Source: Crotalaria pallida
Taxonomy: Eukaryota; Streptophyta; Magnoliopsida; Fabales; Fabaceae
Assembly: GCA_037953625.1 (NCBI GenBank)
Contig: CM075656.1
Location: 66,979,001-67,043,000, forward strand
Reading direction: 5' to 3'
Length of the DNA stretch: 64,000 nt
The notes under the pieces were generated by a model. It did no database searches. It was not told where the DNA came from and saw nothing but the letters and a program-made list of their open reading frames with translations. Position 1 is the first letter of the stretch, and each line of letters starts with the position of its first letter. Below, in pieces: positions 10,601 to 22,400 of this stretch. A program made the translations under genes and the position numbers.

Positions 10601-11285
10601 CATAACGGATGGTGTAAGTACACCGGGAACCAGTTCCACCTTTACCCGGCCCTAAACATTTTCAGCCATTGATCAAAGGTGGCCCAAAATCAATGACCAC
10701 AAAACCAGGTGCATGACATGCACCCGGTGCAGAGCAAAACTTTACCATGACATACCTGCTATAGACACCAAAAATACTACATATACACCGATATATAATA
10801 TAGGCTTAATTATGGTTTTGGTCCCTATAAGTTGAGATCGTTTTGAAAATAGTCCTTAAATCTTTTTTTGACCTTGATTGGTCCTTAAAAGTTTCATAAA
10901 TTTGGTTTTGGTCCTTCTGTTAGTCTTCCTCTGTTAGATGCTGACGTGGCAAACGGCAGGGCCACGTCAGCCCACACCTGGCTTCCAACGCAGCACCTTA
11001 ATTATGGTTTTGGTCCCTATAAGTTGAGGTCATTTTGAAAATAGTCCTTAAATCTTTTTTTGACCTTGATTGGTCCTTAAAAGTTTCATAAATTTGGTTT
11101 TGGTCCTTCTGTTAGTCTTCCTTTGTTAGATGCTGACGTGGCAAACGACAAGGCCACGTCAGCCCACACCTGGCTTCCAACGCAGCACCTGATGTGGCTG
11201 CTCCCCATGTGCCTCCCACGTGACCTCCTTTATATGTAGGGTTGAGCACACCCATCTTCTTCTACCCTAGATCGCCGCCGAGTGA

Positions 11286-11468
11286 GTGAGTGAAAGGAAT
11301 AGAAAGCTTGCTGCAACAATGGCGTCGAAACCAAGCACCACGAAGGGAGGTAAGTCTGATAGCGTGAGAAGCTGCAAGTCTCGTGCATCCGGATCCGTGA
11401 CAACATCGAGGAAGACAGTGTGTGGCTGTGGTGCAATGGCTATTTTGATGACCTCTCATAACTCTTAG
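11286..11468 (+). pseudogene. GRF-type zinc-finger fragment, left arm of MULE (truncated)
   Basis: A 60-residue frame with a basic Ser/Lys/Thr-rich N-terminus (MASKPSTTKGGKSDS from the internal Met) leads into VCGCGAMAILMTSHNS. It then stops at a TAG where the right-arm copy continues with QNPDRKFWRC. The zf-GRF pattern (CxCG...NPxRxFWxC) is therefore split by a nonsense change of CAG to TAG. Upstream sequence holds a TATA-like TTTATATG and resembles a short leader. In plants GRF fingers occur in small uncharacterised nuclear proteins and in transposon-borne frames. Confidence 0.65.
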
Positions 11469-11674
11469 AATCCAGATAGGAAGTTCTGGAGATGCCCAAA
11501 TTGGAAGGTTTGAAGTCTAACTCTTCACCACGTGATAATATTCAACAAGCATTTACATATCCAATAATCCAACCACACAGGGTTCAAAAAATAATAAGCC
11601 AAAATAAACAAGTTCTATTCAATTCAAAACATAAGTGCTATGTCTTCAATCTTTTTTTCTTTGACTTGTCATTT

Positions 11675-11959
11675 TCACCTTGTTGACTCTTCGATTCTCC
11701 TTTTTTGAGTGCATTTATCCTCTCCCTTTCTCCAGCCCTTGCAATTTAGGCATCTCCAGAACTTCCTATCTGGATTCTGAGAGTTATGAGAGGTCATCAA
11801 AATAGCCATTGCACCACAACCACACACTGTCTTCCTCGATGTTGTCACAGATCCGGATGCACGAGACTTGCAGCTTCTCACGCTATCAGACTTACCTCCC
11901 TTCGTGGTGCTTGGTTTTGACGCCATTGTTGCAGCAAGCTTTTTATTCCTTCCACTCAC
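11675..11959 (-). CDS. GRF-type zinc-finger small protein, right arm of MULE
   Basis: This frame predicts 94 residues, starting MSGRNKKLAATMASKPS. A Ser/Lys-rich region spans residues about 10-45. The GRF finger then follows at residues about 46-77, as CGCGAMAIL, then NPDRKFWRC, with a trailing CKGWRK. The C-terminus is basic (KRRIEESTR). It is the mirror copy of the left-arm frame and keeps the codon that is a stop there. zf-GRF domains bind single-stranded DNA or RNA in some proteins. Here the domain stands alone, and whether it is expressed is unknown. Length and finger match small plant GRF proteins, so this may be a captured host gene or a frame of the transposon itself. Confidence 0.6.
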   Translation of the reverse strand: MSGRNKKLAATMASKPSTTKGGKSDSVRSCKSRASGSVTTSRKTVCGCGAMAILMTSHNSQNPDRKFWRCLNCKGWRKGEDKCTQKRRIEESTR

Positions 11960-12399
11960 TCACTCGACGGCGATCTAGGGTAGAAGAAGATGGGTGTGCT
12001 CAACCCTACATATAAAGGAGGTCACGTGGGAGGCACATGGGGAGCAGCGGGCCACGTCAGCATCTAACAGAGGAAGACTAACAGAAGGACCAAAACCAAA
12101 TTTATGAAACTTTTAAGGACCAATCAAGGTCAAAAAAAGATTTAAGGACTATTTTCAAAACGACCTCAACTTATAGGGACCAAAACCATAATTAAGGTGC
12201 TGCGTTGGAAGCCAGGTGTGGGCTGACGTGGCCCTTCCGTTTGCCACGTCAGCATCTAACAGAGGAAGACTAACAGAAGGACCAAAACCAAATTTATGAA
12301 ACTTTTAAGGACCAATCAAGGTCAAAAAAAGATTTAAGGACTATTTTCAAAACGACCTCAGCTTATAGGGACCAAAACCATAATTAAGCCTATAATATA

Positions 12400-12990
12400 T
12401 ATATGTCACCAGCTTTGGAATACCTGTATTTGAGAGGTTCAAATTAAATCAGTTGGTTCCGTCCGAGTGCCTCACCGCATTTTGATTCCACGAAGGCATT
12501 CAATTCATGCATATATTGAACAACTACGATGACAAGAATGTAATCTTTTGAGCTTTATTGATGTGATCGTTGCTTATAATTTCTTTACACTTGCTTGTTT
12601 TTTTTAATATATCTCTATAATTGCTTTTTATTTTGTCAAACATGCAAATTTCATCACGAATGAAACAAGGAGGAGATAGCCTTACCCAACAGAACTCGGG
12701 CTACCCAAATCCCATACATGTATTTCAGACCAAAAAAAGGGAAGCAGCCCAGGAGCACCTTCACTAAAGGAAGGCCCTACGAACATTCATCCCATACACA
12801 AGAAGGGTCTTTTCTTTTAGTCCAATTGTTAAATATGGATTGACTGCCCTGGTATTCCTTTAATATACTTTTTTGGCTTACAAAAAAAAAAGGGCATAGA
12901 CAGCCTTCATTTTATAGACATCAATATTATGGATATCTCCAAAGGAGGAAATGCTATGCTCTTCAACTTAAATCAACTATATACAGTTTA
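12400..12990. other. No recognisable gene
   Basis: Intergenic sequence between the MULE and the copia element. No supportable reading frame; one poly-A run near 12880. Confidence 0.4.
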
Positions 12991-12995
12991 TGCAT

Positions 12996-13490
12996 TATCA
13001 GATTTTGTATATGATGTGAAGTGATTCAGCTATTGCTGAATCTAAGAAATGAGAGAATCAAAGAAGAATCTAGAAGAGAGAAGAAAAATGAACTGAAACT
13101 GAAAGTTGAGAGAATAACTAAAATGAGAGAGAAGAAAACTAATTGTAAGAAAATGCTAGTTATTATCTTATTAGCCACATGGCAAAAATGATTTATATAC
13201 ACAACTGGACTACCAGCTAGCAACCAATTAAATTGGCGCCAAAACTACCTCCTAGCTATTCTAGAAGCTACTCAATTAACTAACTAACTATCTTCTTAAA
13301 TTACATTAAGATACAAGTAAGCTTGACTAAGCATAGCTACACTAAGTAATTCCTTCCCTATATGCACTTTGGTGTTGCATAGAATCTGCATCTGCTGTGC
13401 CACTGTATGCATCACTGTATGCACCTTGGTGTTGCATTGGATGCATTGAATCTGAGCCAACCTGAACTGAGTTTGTGCTCTTGTTTAATA
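12996..13490 (-). repeat. 3' LTR of the copia element
   Basis: This 495-bp LTR is adjacent to the polypurine tract at 13491-13510. It shares almost all its sequence with 17971-18471, but lacks a short block (GAATTAAT region) present in the other copy. A long minus-strand frame here (13026-13223) is LTR leader, not a gene. Confidence 0.9.
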
Positions 13491-15179
13491 CCCCCCACAA
13501 GCTGGAGAGCAGATAGAAATCAATCCCAGCTTGGCATCAAAACCAGCAAACAACTTAGGACTCAAAGCCTTAGTGAAAACATCTGCAAGTTGCAGAGAAG
13601 TAGGAATAGGTAAAAGCTTGAGATTTCCTAATTGAGACTTCTCATCACGAACAATGTGACAATCAATTTAAATATGTTTAGTTCGTTCATGGAAAACAGG
13701 ATTGGCTGCAATATGAAGTGCAGCTTGATTGTGACAATAGAGAAGTGCTGGTGATTGATAAGCCACTTGAAATTCCTGTAAGAGAAAAGTAAGCCATTGA
13801 ATTTCATGAGTGGCATGAGCCATTTCTCTATACTCTGCTTCACAGGAACTTCTAGAGACTGTCTTCTGCTTCTTTGACTTCCAAGAGACCAGAGATTTGC
13901 CTAAGTACATGCAATAATAAGTGATTGATTGCCTAGTGTCAGGACGGGCAGCCCAATCACTATCACGATATCCTTTTAGAATCAACTGAGAAGATGCTGA
14001 AAAGAACAACCCTAGAGAAGTATTTCCTTTGAGATATTTAAGCACTCTCAATGCATCATTATGATGCACATCTGTGGGTGCTTGCTTGAACTGAGCCAAT
14101 TGCTGAACTACAAAAGTAATATCTGGTCTTGTATTAGTCAAATAGAGAAGTCTACCAACTAGTCTTCTATAGGCTATAGGATCAGGTAACATTGAACCTG
14201 AACTGGCACTAAGATGAACATTACAATCCATAGGAGTACTAGATGATTTAACAGCCAATAAACCAGCATTCAATATGAGCTCTAATGCATATTTTCTATG
14301 GTTCATGACTATTCCAGATTTGCTCCTAGCTACTTCAAAACCAAGAAAGAACCTCAAATCACCAAGGTCTTTGATCTTGAAAGTAGAATCCAAGGATTGC
14401 TTGTCAGAATTAATCTCAGATAGGCTAGTACCAATGAGTAAAATGTCATCTACATAAACTAGCAGGGCAGTGAAGGAATCAGTAGATCTTTTAAGGAATA
14501 GAGAATGATCATGTAAAGATTGATGATATCCTAAGCTGATGAGGAATTGAGAAAGCCTCTCAAACCACTGCCTGCTAGCCTGTTTAAGGCCATAAAGAGA
14601 TCTCTGCAATTTGCACACTTGCCTAGGATTAGTTTTAGGAATTCCAGGAGGGAGAGTCATATACACTTCTTCATGCAAATCACCATGAAGAAATGCATTG
14701 TTGACATCCAATTGTTGCAAAACCCATCCCTTTATTGCAGCCAGTGCTAACAGCATTCTCACAGTTGACATTTTAGCAACAAGGGAGAAGGTATCAAGAT
14801 AATCCACTCCTTCTTTCTGTGTATATCCCTTTGCCACTAGTCTAGCCTTATGTCTCTCTAAACTGCCATCAGCCTTATACTTGATTTTATACACCCATTT
14901 ACAACCAATAGGCACTTTATCAGGAGGAAGATCAGTGATAACCCATGTTTGATTGAGATTTAAAGTAGCAATCTCATCATTCATGGATTTGACCCAACAT
15001 TCATGCTTGGCAGCCTCCTGATATGTAGTAGGTTTAGTAGTGGTAGAGATAGGAAGAACAAAGTTCTTGTAAGAGGGTGACAAACTAGTATATGATAAGA
15101 CATTTGTAAGAGGACACTTGCAGTACTGAGTTGACAGATCAGAGGAACCATGCAACATGTAACAATGATAATCCTGCAA
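13491..15179 (-). pseudogene. copia reverse transcriptase and RNase H (broken)
   Basis: The main frame runs 15179-13668, 503 residues. The RT part begins near residue 65 (WVKSMNDEIATLNLNQTW). It contains GCKWVYKIKY, the conserved QLDVNNAFLHG, the SLYGLKQASRQW motif and the catalytic LLVYVDDILLIG. RNase H follows, with SDWAARPDTRQS and SCEAEYREMAHA. A TAA stop after ERTKHI cuts off about 50 residues, whose codons continue in frame to near 13505 and read IDCHIVRDEKSQ. Upstream it is separated from integrase only by a TAG at 15204-15206, so both derive from one polyprotein. Confidence 0.9.
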
Positions 15180-15203
15180 ATATGAAGGAACTTTGTGTTG
15201 TCT

Positions 15204-16379
15204 CTAAGACCTTCTGACAACTACTGGCTCAAGAGATTGCTCAACAGGCTGAGGATGAACAACAACTGGGCTTGGAGATGCTTGTATTGATCTTGGCACT
15301 GAAATCTCAGGTATCTCCTGCACTGGTCTTGCCACCGAACTCTCAGGAAATATATCATCATAAAACCAAGGTCGAGAATCTTCAGTAGGAAGAACAAGAT
15401 TAGTATGTAAAGAATTTGGATTTGAGCAAGTAGAATCAGTATAAGGAAAAATGAGCTCATGAAATACAACATTTCTTGAGACCATTAATTCCCTTCTGGT
15501 CAAATTCAAAACAATAAATCCTTTTGTACTTGCCTTATATCCCAAAAACACACATTTAACTGCTCTAGGATCCAATATGGTTCTGTGTAGTTGTAGAGTA
15601 CTAACAAAACATAGAGAAACAAAAACCTTGAGATGTGTGTAATCTGCCTGAGTTGAATACAATCTAAAATGAGGTGTTTCATTGTTCAGCAAAGGACTAG
15701 GCAGTAAGTTAATAATGTGCACAACATGCATGATGGCATAGTTCCAATACAATTTTGGCAATTGACTCTGTATCATTAAAGACCTAGCCACATTTAAAAT
15801 ATCCTGATGTTTTCTTTCCACTATGCCATTTTGTTGTGGAGTATAGATGCAACTAGTTTGATGTAATATACCAGTCTGCAGGTAGAAATTAGGCATGAGG
15901 AATTCTGCACCATTATCACTCCTTATGATTTTGACTTTCTTTCCAAACTGTGTGTCTGCCATTTTAACAAAACCTTGCACTAGAGCAGATGCTTCAGCCT
16001 TGGATTTCATCATGTAAATCCAACAATATCTAGAGTAATCATCTACTACAGTCAAGAAATACTTATGGCCATGCACTAATGGAATTGGATAGGGACCCCA
16101 TATATCTATATGAATCAAATCAAAAACATGTAGGCTTTGTGTATGACTAGATGGAAAAGGAAGTCTTTTCTGTTTTGATAAATGGCAAGTTTCACAAACA
16201 GAATCAGTACAAACTATTTCAAGAAAAATTGATTTAATACATTTCATACACTCATTAGAAGGATGAGCTAAACGAAAATGCCAAAGATTAGAACTAGATA
16301 GTTGACTCACATAGCTATGCTTCACCAAATGTGAAAACTTATTACTATTATCAATAGGCAGTTTAGAATGTATAAACAT
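15204..16379 (-). pseudogene. copia integrase (broken)
   Basis: A 391-residue frame. It begins with the pre-integrase zinc region (WHFRLAHPSNECMKCI then CETCHLSKQKRLPFP, an HHCC finger). The catalytic core follows, with HIDIWGPYP, DDYSRYCWIYMM, RSDNGAEF and the QQNGIVERKHQ block that carries the third acidic residue. The C-terminal part contains CVFLGYKASTKGF, typical of copia integrases. The frame ends at a TAG that interrupts the link to RT. Upstream protease and gag continue at lower coordinates of the polyprotein, in other frames (16300-17900). Confidence 0.9.
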
Positions 16380-17958
16380 GCAACAAGATCAGCTATACCA
16401 ATCATCCTGGATGTACTCAATTCCTGTATGACACATTTTGAAGAGTTAAAAGACACAATACATGACATAGTTGTTGTCAATTTGGTTACTGATATGAGGT
16501 TTAATGAAAAAGAAGGTATGTATATGACATCAGTAATCAGAAAACTTGGACTTAGAGTGATTGATCCTGAATATTCAGCAATCACTCTAGAACCATTTGG
16601 TAACTTGACATGAATAGGTTTAATTCTTTAGAAGGAATCAAATGATGCAAGGGATGAACAAATGTAGTCAGTAGCTCCACTATCCAAATTCCAAAAACTG
16701 TATGTGCACATATGCATTTTACCTGACTTAGTAGTATTCAGATTAGCAACATAATGATTACTCTTTGAATTTGTATCAATTGTGACTTGATTCACTGCAG
16801 AGTTATGAATCTTGACTACTTCCTGCATCATTTAAATAAGGCCATCATATTGTTCCTTTGAAAAACCAAACATTTGTTCTTCTTTCTTCACATTACTGTC
16901 AGTTTTCACATGTGACTCAGGTAAATCTTCATCCTCATTTTCTGATGCAGCATCAGCAAAATTAGCTTGCCTTGCAGATTTCCAATTAGTTGGAAATCCA
17001 TGCTTTTGATAGCATACATCCACTATGTGACCTACTCTGCCACAATATGTGCATTCCTTACTATGATAATTTGATTTAGATCCTGCATTATTACCAGAAT
17101 TGAATCCTGAACCGGATCCTGAACCTCTGCCTAGAATTCCTTTGGAATTAGAATCTCTTCCATTGGAACTTCTGCCATTGTAACTACCTCCTCAATTATA
17201 AGCAGCATTAGCCTTAGATTCACTACTAACAGTACCAAAAATCTATCTCGCTTGTTGAGTCACAAGAGAATAGGCTTTGCTTAAGATAAGCAAAGGTTCC
17301 ATTAGCATCAATTGAGTTCTTACTGTACTATAGCTATCATTCAGTCATGTAAGAACCTGATTACTCTATCCTCTAAGATATATTGTTCAGTTCTCTCTAA
17401 ATCATCACATCCACATTTCAATTCACAATTACACTTAAGGAAATGTCGAAAGTTATCTATCTCATCCCACAATATTTTCAGTTGAGTAAAATAACCTGTA
17501 ACTGAGAGTTCTCCTTATTTTAATGAGGCAATCTATTCTTGAATCTTTGCAATTCTAAATTTATCTCCATAAGCAAACCGATTCCTTAGTTCTTTCCATA
17601 CTTCTGCAACATTATCAATCCACATGATGCTTTGTGCGATTTGACTTGAAATTGAGCGAAGAATCTATGAAGTAACTATGTTATTTGGTCTATGCCAAAC
17701 TGCAAATGTTGGATCATCTCTTCTCAGTGCTAAAATGGTTCCATCAATAAAACCAAGCTTATTCTTAGAGATTCAGCTTATTCGCATGGCGCGACTCCAT
17801 TGATGATAGTTTTCACCAATTAATGGAGGTGAAACGAGGACTTTACTCGGATTCTCCGAAGGATGAATATAAAACTCAGAGTTCGGATTCTGCGACTGCT
17901 CGATAATACTAAGATATGAAACGGAAGTCGTTGATACACGCAAATATAGCTCAATCGA
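16380..17958 (-). pseudogene. copia gag and protease remnant (frameshifted)
   Basis: The minus strand near 17880-17770 reads PSKVLVSPPLIGENYHQW, the start of a plant copia gag. Near 17060-17000 it has a CCHC zinc knuckle (CTYCGRVGHIVDVC) followed by YQKHGFPTNW. A protease-like WNLDSGATDYIC occurs at about 16690 (frame 16628-16831). Several stops and frame changes separate these blocks, including stops within the gag core at 17300-17700, so no continuous protein is made. Confidence 0.8.
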
Positions 17959-17970
17959 GCTCTGATACCA
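17959..17970 (-). other. Primer-binding site (tRNA-iMet type) of the copia element
   Basis: The plus strand reads GCTCTGATACCA. Its complement, TGGTATCAGAGC, pairs with the 3' end of initiator methionine tRNA and lies immediately inside the 5' LTR. Confidence 0.9.
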
Positions 17971-18471
17971 TATTAGATTTTGTATATGATGATGAAGTGA
18001 TTCAGCTATGGCTGAATCTAAGAGATGAATTAATGAGAGAATCAAAGAAGAATCTAGAAGAGAGAAAAAGAATGAACTGAAACTAAAAGTTGAGAGAATA
18101 ACTGAAATGAGAGAGAAGAAAAATAATTGTAAGAAAATGCTAGTTATCTTATTAGCCACATGGCAAAAATGATTTATATACACAACTGGACTACCGGCTA
18201 GCAACCAATTAAATTGGCGCCAAAACTACTTCCTAGCTATTCTAGAAGCTACTCAATTAACTAACTAAGTATCTTCTTAAATTACATTAAGATACAAGTA
18301 AGCTAGACTAAACATAGCTACACTAAGTAATTCCTTCCCTATATGCACTTTGGTGTTGCATAGAATCTACATCTGCTGCGCCACTGTATGCATCACTGTA
18401 TGCACCTTGGTGTTGCATTGGATGCATTGAATCTGAGCCAACCTGAACTGCATTTGTGCCCTTGTTTAATA
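17971..18471 (-). repeat. 5' LTR of the copia element
   Basis: A 501-bp LTR starting TATTAGATTTTG on the plus strand and ending GTTTAATA, next to the primer-binding site on the left and the TGCAT duplication on the right. Confidence 0.9.
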
Positions 18472-18630
18472 TGCATCCTAATGACTGAAGTAACCTAAAT
18501 ACACCTTAATTAAGGGAGGTGATCACTACTAGGGAAGGTCTAAAGACCCTAAACCAAAATGGAGGCAACTAACTTCTTATATTTTTACTAGTATTGCTCT
18601 TTTGTTTATTTCTGACTCTACATTGTATAG

Positions 18631-19197
18631 CCATTTCAGCCAACACCAATTACTCTTCCAACATCGCTTGCTGGATGGATGGCTAATCCATCCCTTGTTC
18701 GACATCCTTCATCAGCTTTTGTAGGACCCATAGGTTTGGCCAAATCAAATAATACATGTAATATATATCACAACATGCAACTATTTTTTAATGTTCCTAC
18801 TAAGTGCTAATGCAGGGCCAGAGAATTGGCATTAGTTCCATGCTTGCTATGCATGGTTATTATCAATCATTAACTGAAAATTAATCACTTATAATAAAGA
18901 AAATACATGTAATTTGCATTAGAAACATTAAGGATATAAAGCTGACAAAGGCACAAAATCGATAGAGATACAGTTGTGATTTGCTTATAACACTGTTAAA
19001 TGAAGTTGGATTAACATTTTATACTTGACCAAACTGATTTTCTTTCACCTTGTCTGGCTTTCTGCTTTTTAGTAATGGTAGCAGATATTTTAAAGCGACC
19101 TAAAACTCCTACCAACAACCCGGCTATGGATTATCAAACTGCATATCCAAATCATGTTGTCTTGAAGTGAACAAGACCTTTTGGCATATCAGATGAT
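18631..19197 (+). pseudogene. TOPLESS-related (TPL/TPR) co-repressor pseudogene, two exons
   Basis: Exon A (18631-18757) follows an AG acceptor and encodes PFQPTP, then TSLAGWMANPS and GPIGLA. This is the proline-rich linker between the N-terminal TPD/CTLH part and the WD40 repeats of TOPLESS proteins. Exon B (19082-19197) is joined in phase, since 127 nt leaves one base and exon B supplies two. It encodes DILKRPKTPTNNPAMDYQTA, then HVVLK, a TGA stop (19168-19170), and TRPFGISDDV. In intact TPL/TPR proteins that stop position is arginine, so CGA has become TGA. TOPLESS proteins are nuclear co-repressors that bind EAR motifs. No WD40 exons or N-terminal exons are visible here; the copia element lies just upstream. 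It is a partial, dead copy. Confidence 0.8.
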
Positions 19198-19239
19198 GTA
19201 CAATTTTTGCGACTAAAGTGTGCCTATATTTTTTTAAAA

Positions 19240-19273
<34 letters not shown>

Positions 19274-19471
19274 CTTAATTTAGTCATCGTTAAAATCGTG
19301 GCTAACTAATAAAAAATGTGACAACTAAAGGGATATAGGCAAAAGAAATTTCTAAATACCTTCTCTCCTGCTCTCTCAAATAGGTTATGGGCAAAAGAAA
19401 TTTCCAAACAACAATTGTCAAACTGATACACAAAACCCTTGCAAATTTTCTTCACTGAAGAATTTCATAGT
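19198..19471. other. AT-rich spacer with (TA)n
   Basis: Contains a TA run near 19248-19274 and two short related phrases in the same orientation (GCGACTAAAG and ACAACTAAAG) that may mark a small MITE. No gene. Confidence 0.4.
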
Positions 19472-19476
19472 CCAAA

Positions 19477-22400
19477 TGTAACACCCCGATTCGGCAACTT
19501 GAAAACTTCCGTTACTTAAATTCAAAATAGTAAAAATTAGGGCCATTTTTTTTAAAAAAAAAACATGTAAAACATGAATATGAGAACATTTAACTTTTCA
19601 AAACATAGTTACATATAAAAATTCATGTTCTCATATTCATAAACCTTTCAAGTTCCAAACCGAGATGTCACAAGACACCGCACTTTGAAACCTGTTTTCA
19701 AACATCATTTAAAACATTAGCCCGTTTCTTGTTTCAAAACATCAGTATTAAATATAACTCTTGCCAGGGTACAGCATGATAGAGCTAAGGTAACTAAAAA
19801 CTTACAATGGAGTACAATGCTCTGAGGGGGAATACCTAACTTCTAGTCTTACACGCCCAAACTTGTCGTCTAACTCCGGGTCTTGGCAGCCCAAGCTCTC
19901 CGATTGCGAGTAGAGTCGTCCTCGTCTGCTGCCTCAGGGATCTCCTCCATAGAGTCACCTCGTACTTGTTTCTCCTTACTTCTCCTTGCAGGAGTACAAA
20001 GGGGTCGCTACACTCTACGTCATCTACCAGTTGCAATATCAGCAATTGCCGATACGACAACATGGTAGGAGAGGGTCAGTGTTCCGAACACTAATGGGTT
20101 GACCATGCAGTCTCAGGGTAGATTAAATATAACAGAACAATATAGTATAATATAGACATTTATCATAATGCAAACATATCATCATCAAAATATATCATGT
20201 CATGCACATAGCATATAAGAATCAAAACATATCATAATATTCAAACACATCAATGCTCATAACCAATCAATCATTACGCTTACAAATCTCTTCCATTCTT
20301 TCTTCCAGCATAATTTTCCAAACTTATCGCGTGTTCCAAGAATCCTTTCTTATATATATTCATCTTAGAACTCTTACTTGATGCTTAATATCTTCAGTGT
20401 ACTTTTCTTTGAACCTCTTTGTCTCTTAAGTTTTATTGTTTCGGTCAGCATCAATGATGAGGGGGAAACATCATTGAGCTCACACACGTCTACATCTCCT
20501 CGGTCAACCACCCAACCTAGTCGGAAGCAAACAGGAGTATAGGAGCTTTACCACGCGGGCACGACAGCTGTCACACAATCAAATGGTCCCAGACCAGGAG
20601 GACTCAGCCTCAAATCAATTCATATCATTTCATTCATATAATCAAGGCGCGCTCTCAGCGGCAAACACAAATGCCCCGTTCCAGTCCCTCTCACTGTTCT
20701 CGATTTGCAATCAAGGGGGCGACAGTACAATTCTAGTTCCGGTGCAGAACTTACCACGGCATTAGACCCAGTCCCTACTACGTTAGTACGCCACATGTGG
20801 AGTTTGTCTGCCTAGAAAAGTACTCTAGACTTCTTGACGTTTCACCGTCATCGTCCTCCCCTCATGCAATCTCCTCCTAAGTATCCACAGATACCTATGG
20901 TTCCTTCCTCTCCACTACTTCGATACGACACTCATACCTCACCGCGTTTGTAAATGTCTTTTAAAGTCTTTTAATATTTCAGCGTTTTAATTAGCGGCTT
21001 AATCCTAACAGTCGGCTCGTCCTTGGTGCATCCCTTCAACGAAGCCCGACCACTAAACGCAATCCGTTTCCCCCTAAAAATCTCAATGGCCCCAAGCCTC
21101 TAATCACTTTCTCATCTCATATCACTCTCAGCATTTCTCATCAGCTCATACTCATCATCTTTCTCATCATCATTGATCATCATCATCATTATCATCATTC
21201 TCCGTCAGTTATTCCTCAGCAGCACGATCAGCAACATCATAGCGTCTTTCTCCTTAGTTGTTCCTCAGCAGCACGATCAGCAACATCATCACCATGCTTC
21301 CGCTCGCCTTATCGAGTATCTCTTGTCGTCATCTCGAACATCATCTTTTTATTCTCTTTTCATTCATCACTTATCTCTTTCACAATTTCATTCTCATCGC
21401 TCTTCATCTCTTTCTCAATCATTCTCATAATTTTCTCTTTAGTCTTAAATCATCACTTATTTCTTTCTCAATTATTTCTCTTATTCGTATCTCTTTTCAC
21501 TTTTCAGTTTTATCTCATTACTTCCGCAGTTTCGAAGTCATCACATCACTTATTCAGACATCATCAACAACTTCTAAACAAATAAAGTATGCACAACTGG
21601 TAAACATTTAGTAATGCAATACAGATAAACATTTAATATGCAACAGAACAGGTAAACATTTAGCACGAATATCTGTGTTGCCTAATTTGCAGTACTCTCG
21701 CAATCCGTCTATTCGAATTGCGAGCAACCACGTTACGGGACCACAACACTCTCACTCACCTGGATGACCAACATCCGAAAGCTTTCCAAGATTTCCAGTC
21801 ATTAGCCTTGCCACGTTTCCTTTTGCGTCCGTCACCCGAACTAGAACATTTTTCCCGTGCGTTAGAACGTTTTCGATAAATTCTTAATTCCATTTTGAAA
21901 ACACTTTGAAATAATTCCTTTTTTTTAAAGCACATTACCAATATCCAAAAAGGTTTCAATTCCAATCAATTCTTTAATAAAATGTTTCCAAGAAAACTTC
22001 TTAAAACAATTTATTTTCCAAAACAGAATCTATTTCTTTTAGTTTAAAACACTTTGGTTGAAAAATCATTTCCTTTAAACATTGAATGAAATTCCTAAGA
22101 AAACAACTCTTTGAAAATCTTTCTTAAATCAGATACAAAAATCCAAGAAGGTAAAACTTCAAAACCAATCACATTAATTTATTTAATTTCTAAACTTCAT
22201 AACATTATCAGACACTGATCAAAGAAGGTTCTTTAAAATTTTCAAATCAATTTAAGTTATTCAATCTATACTTTTTTTAAATAAAATATTTTTCACAAAT
22301 AAATCTCACAAACAGATTCCAAACAATTCAATTTAACACATTCAGTTAGCACACAAACAGTACACACAAGTTCCAAGCATTCATAAGCACACACCATACA

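Larger units (their letters stand above)
10803..12390. mobile_element. Palindromic MULE (Mutator-like) with 9-bp TSD
   Basis: The element starts GGCTTAATTATGG and ends with its reverse complement, CCATAATTAAGCC. A perfect 9-bp duplication TATAATATA flanks it (10794-10802 and 12391-12399), the Mutator hallmark. Each arm contains two tandem copies of a unit of about 192 bp (left arm 10803-11190, right arm about 12045-12390). Next comes, in inverted orientation, the same gene-like segment with a start codon and a GRF-type zinc finger. Arms of roughly 650-700 bp flank a spacer of only about 230 bp (about 11515-11745), so the transcript could fold into a long hairpin. No transposase is present, so it is non-autonomous and resembles a Pack-MULE. 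Confidence 0.85.
12996..18471 (-). mobile_element. Ty1/copia LTR retrotransposon, complete but decayed
   Basis: Two LTRs (12996-13490 and 17971-18471) flank a 4.5-kb internal region read on the minus strand. A 5-bp duplication TGCAT sits at 12991-12995 and 18472-18476. LTR ends have decayed from TG..CA to TA..TA. A tRNA-iMet primer-binding site (minus strand TGGTATCAGAGC, 17959-17970) abuts the right LTR. A G-run polypurine tract (minus GCTTGTGGGGGG) abuts the left LTR. Gene order is gag, protease region, integrase, RT, RNase H, as in copia. Multiple stops and frame breaks make it non-autonomous. Confidence 0.93.

Noticed and set aside
21173..21611. Plus-strand frames rich in Ile, Ser and His inside the 6-kb solo LTR
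   Set aside because: They arise from TCATCA and TCTT repeats, are low complexity, and lie opposite to the inferred transcription of the LTR.
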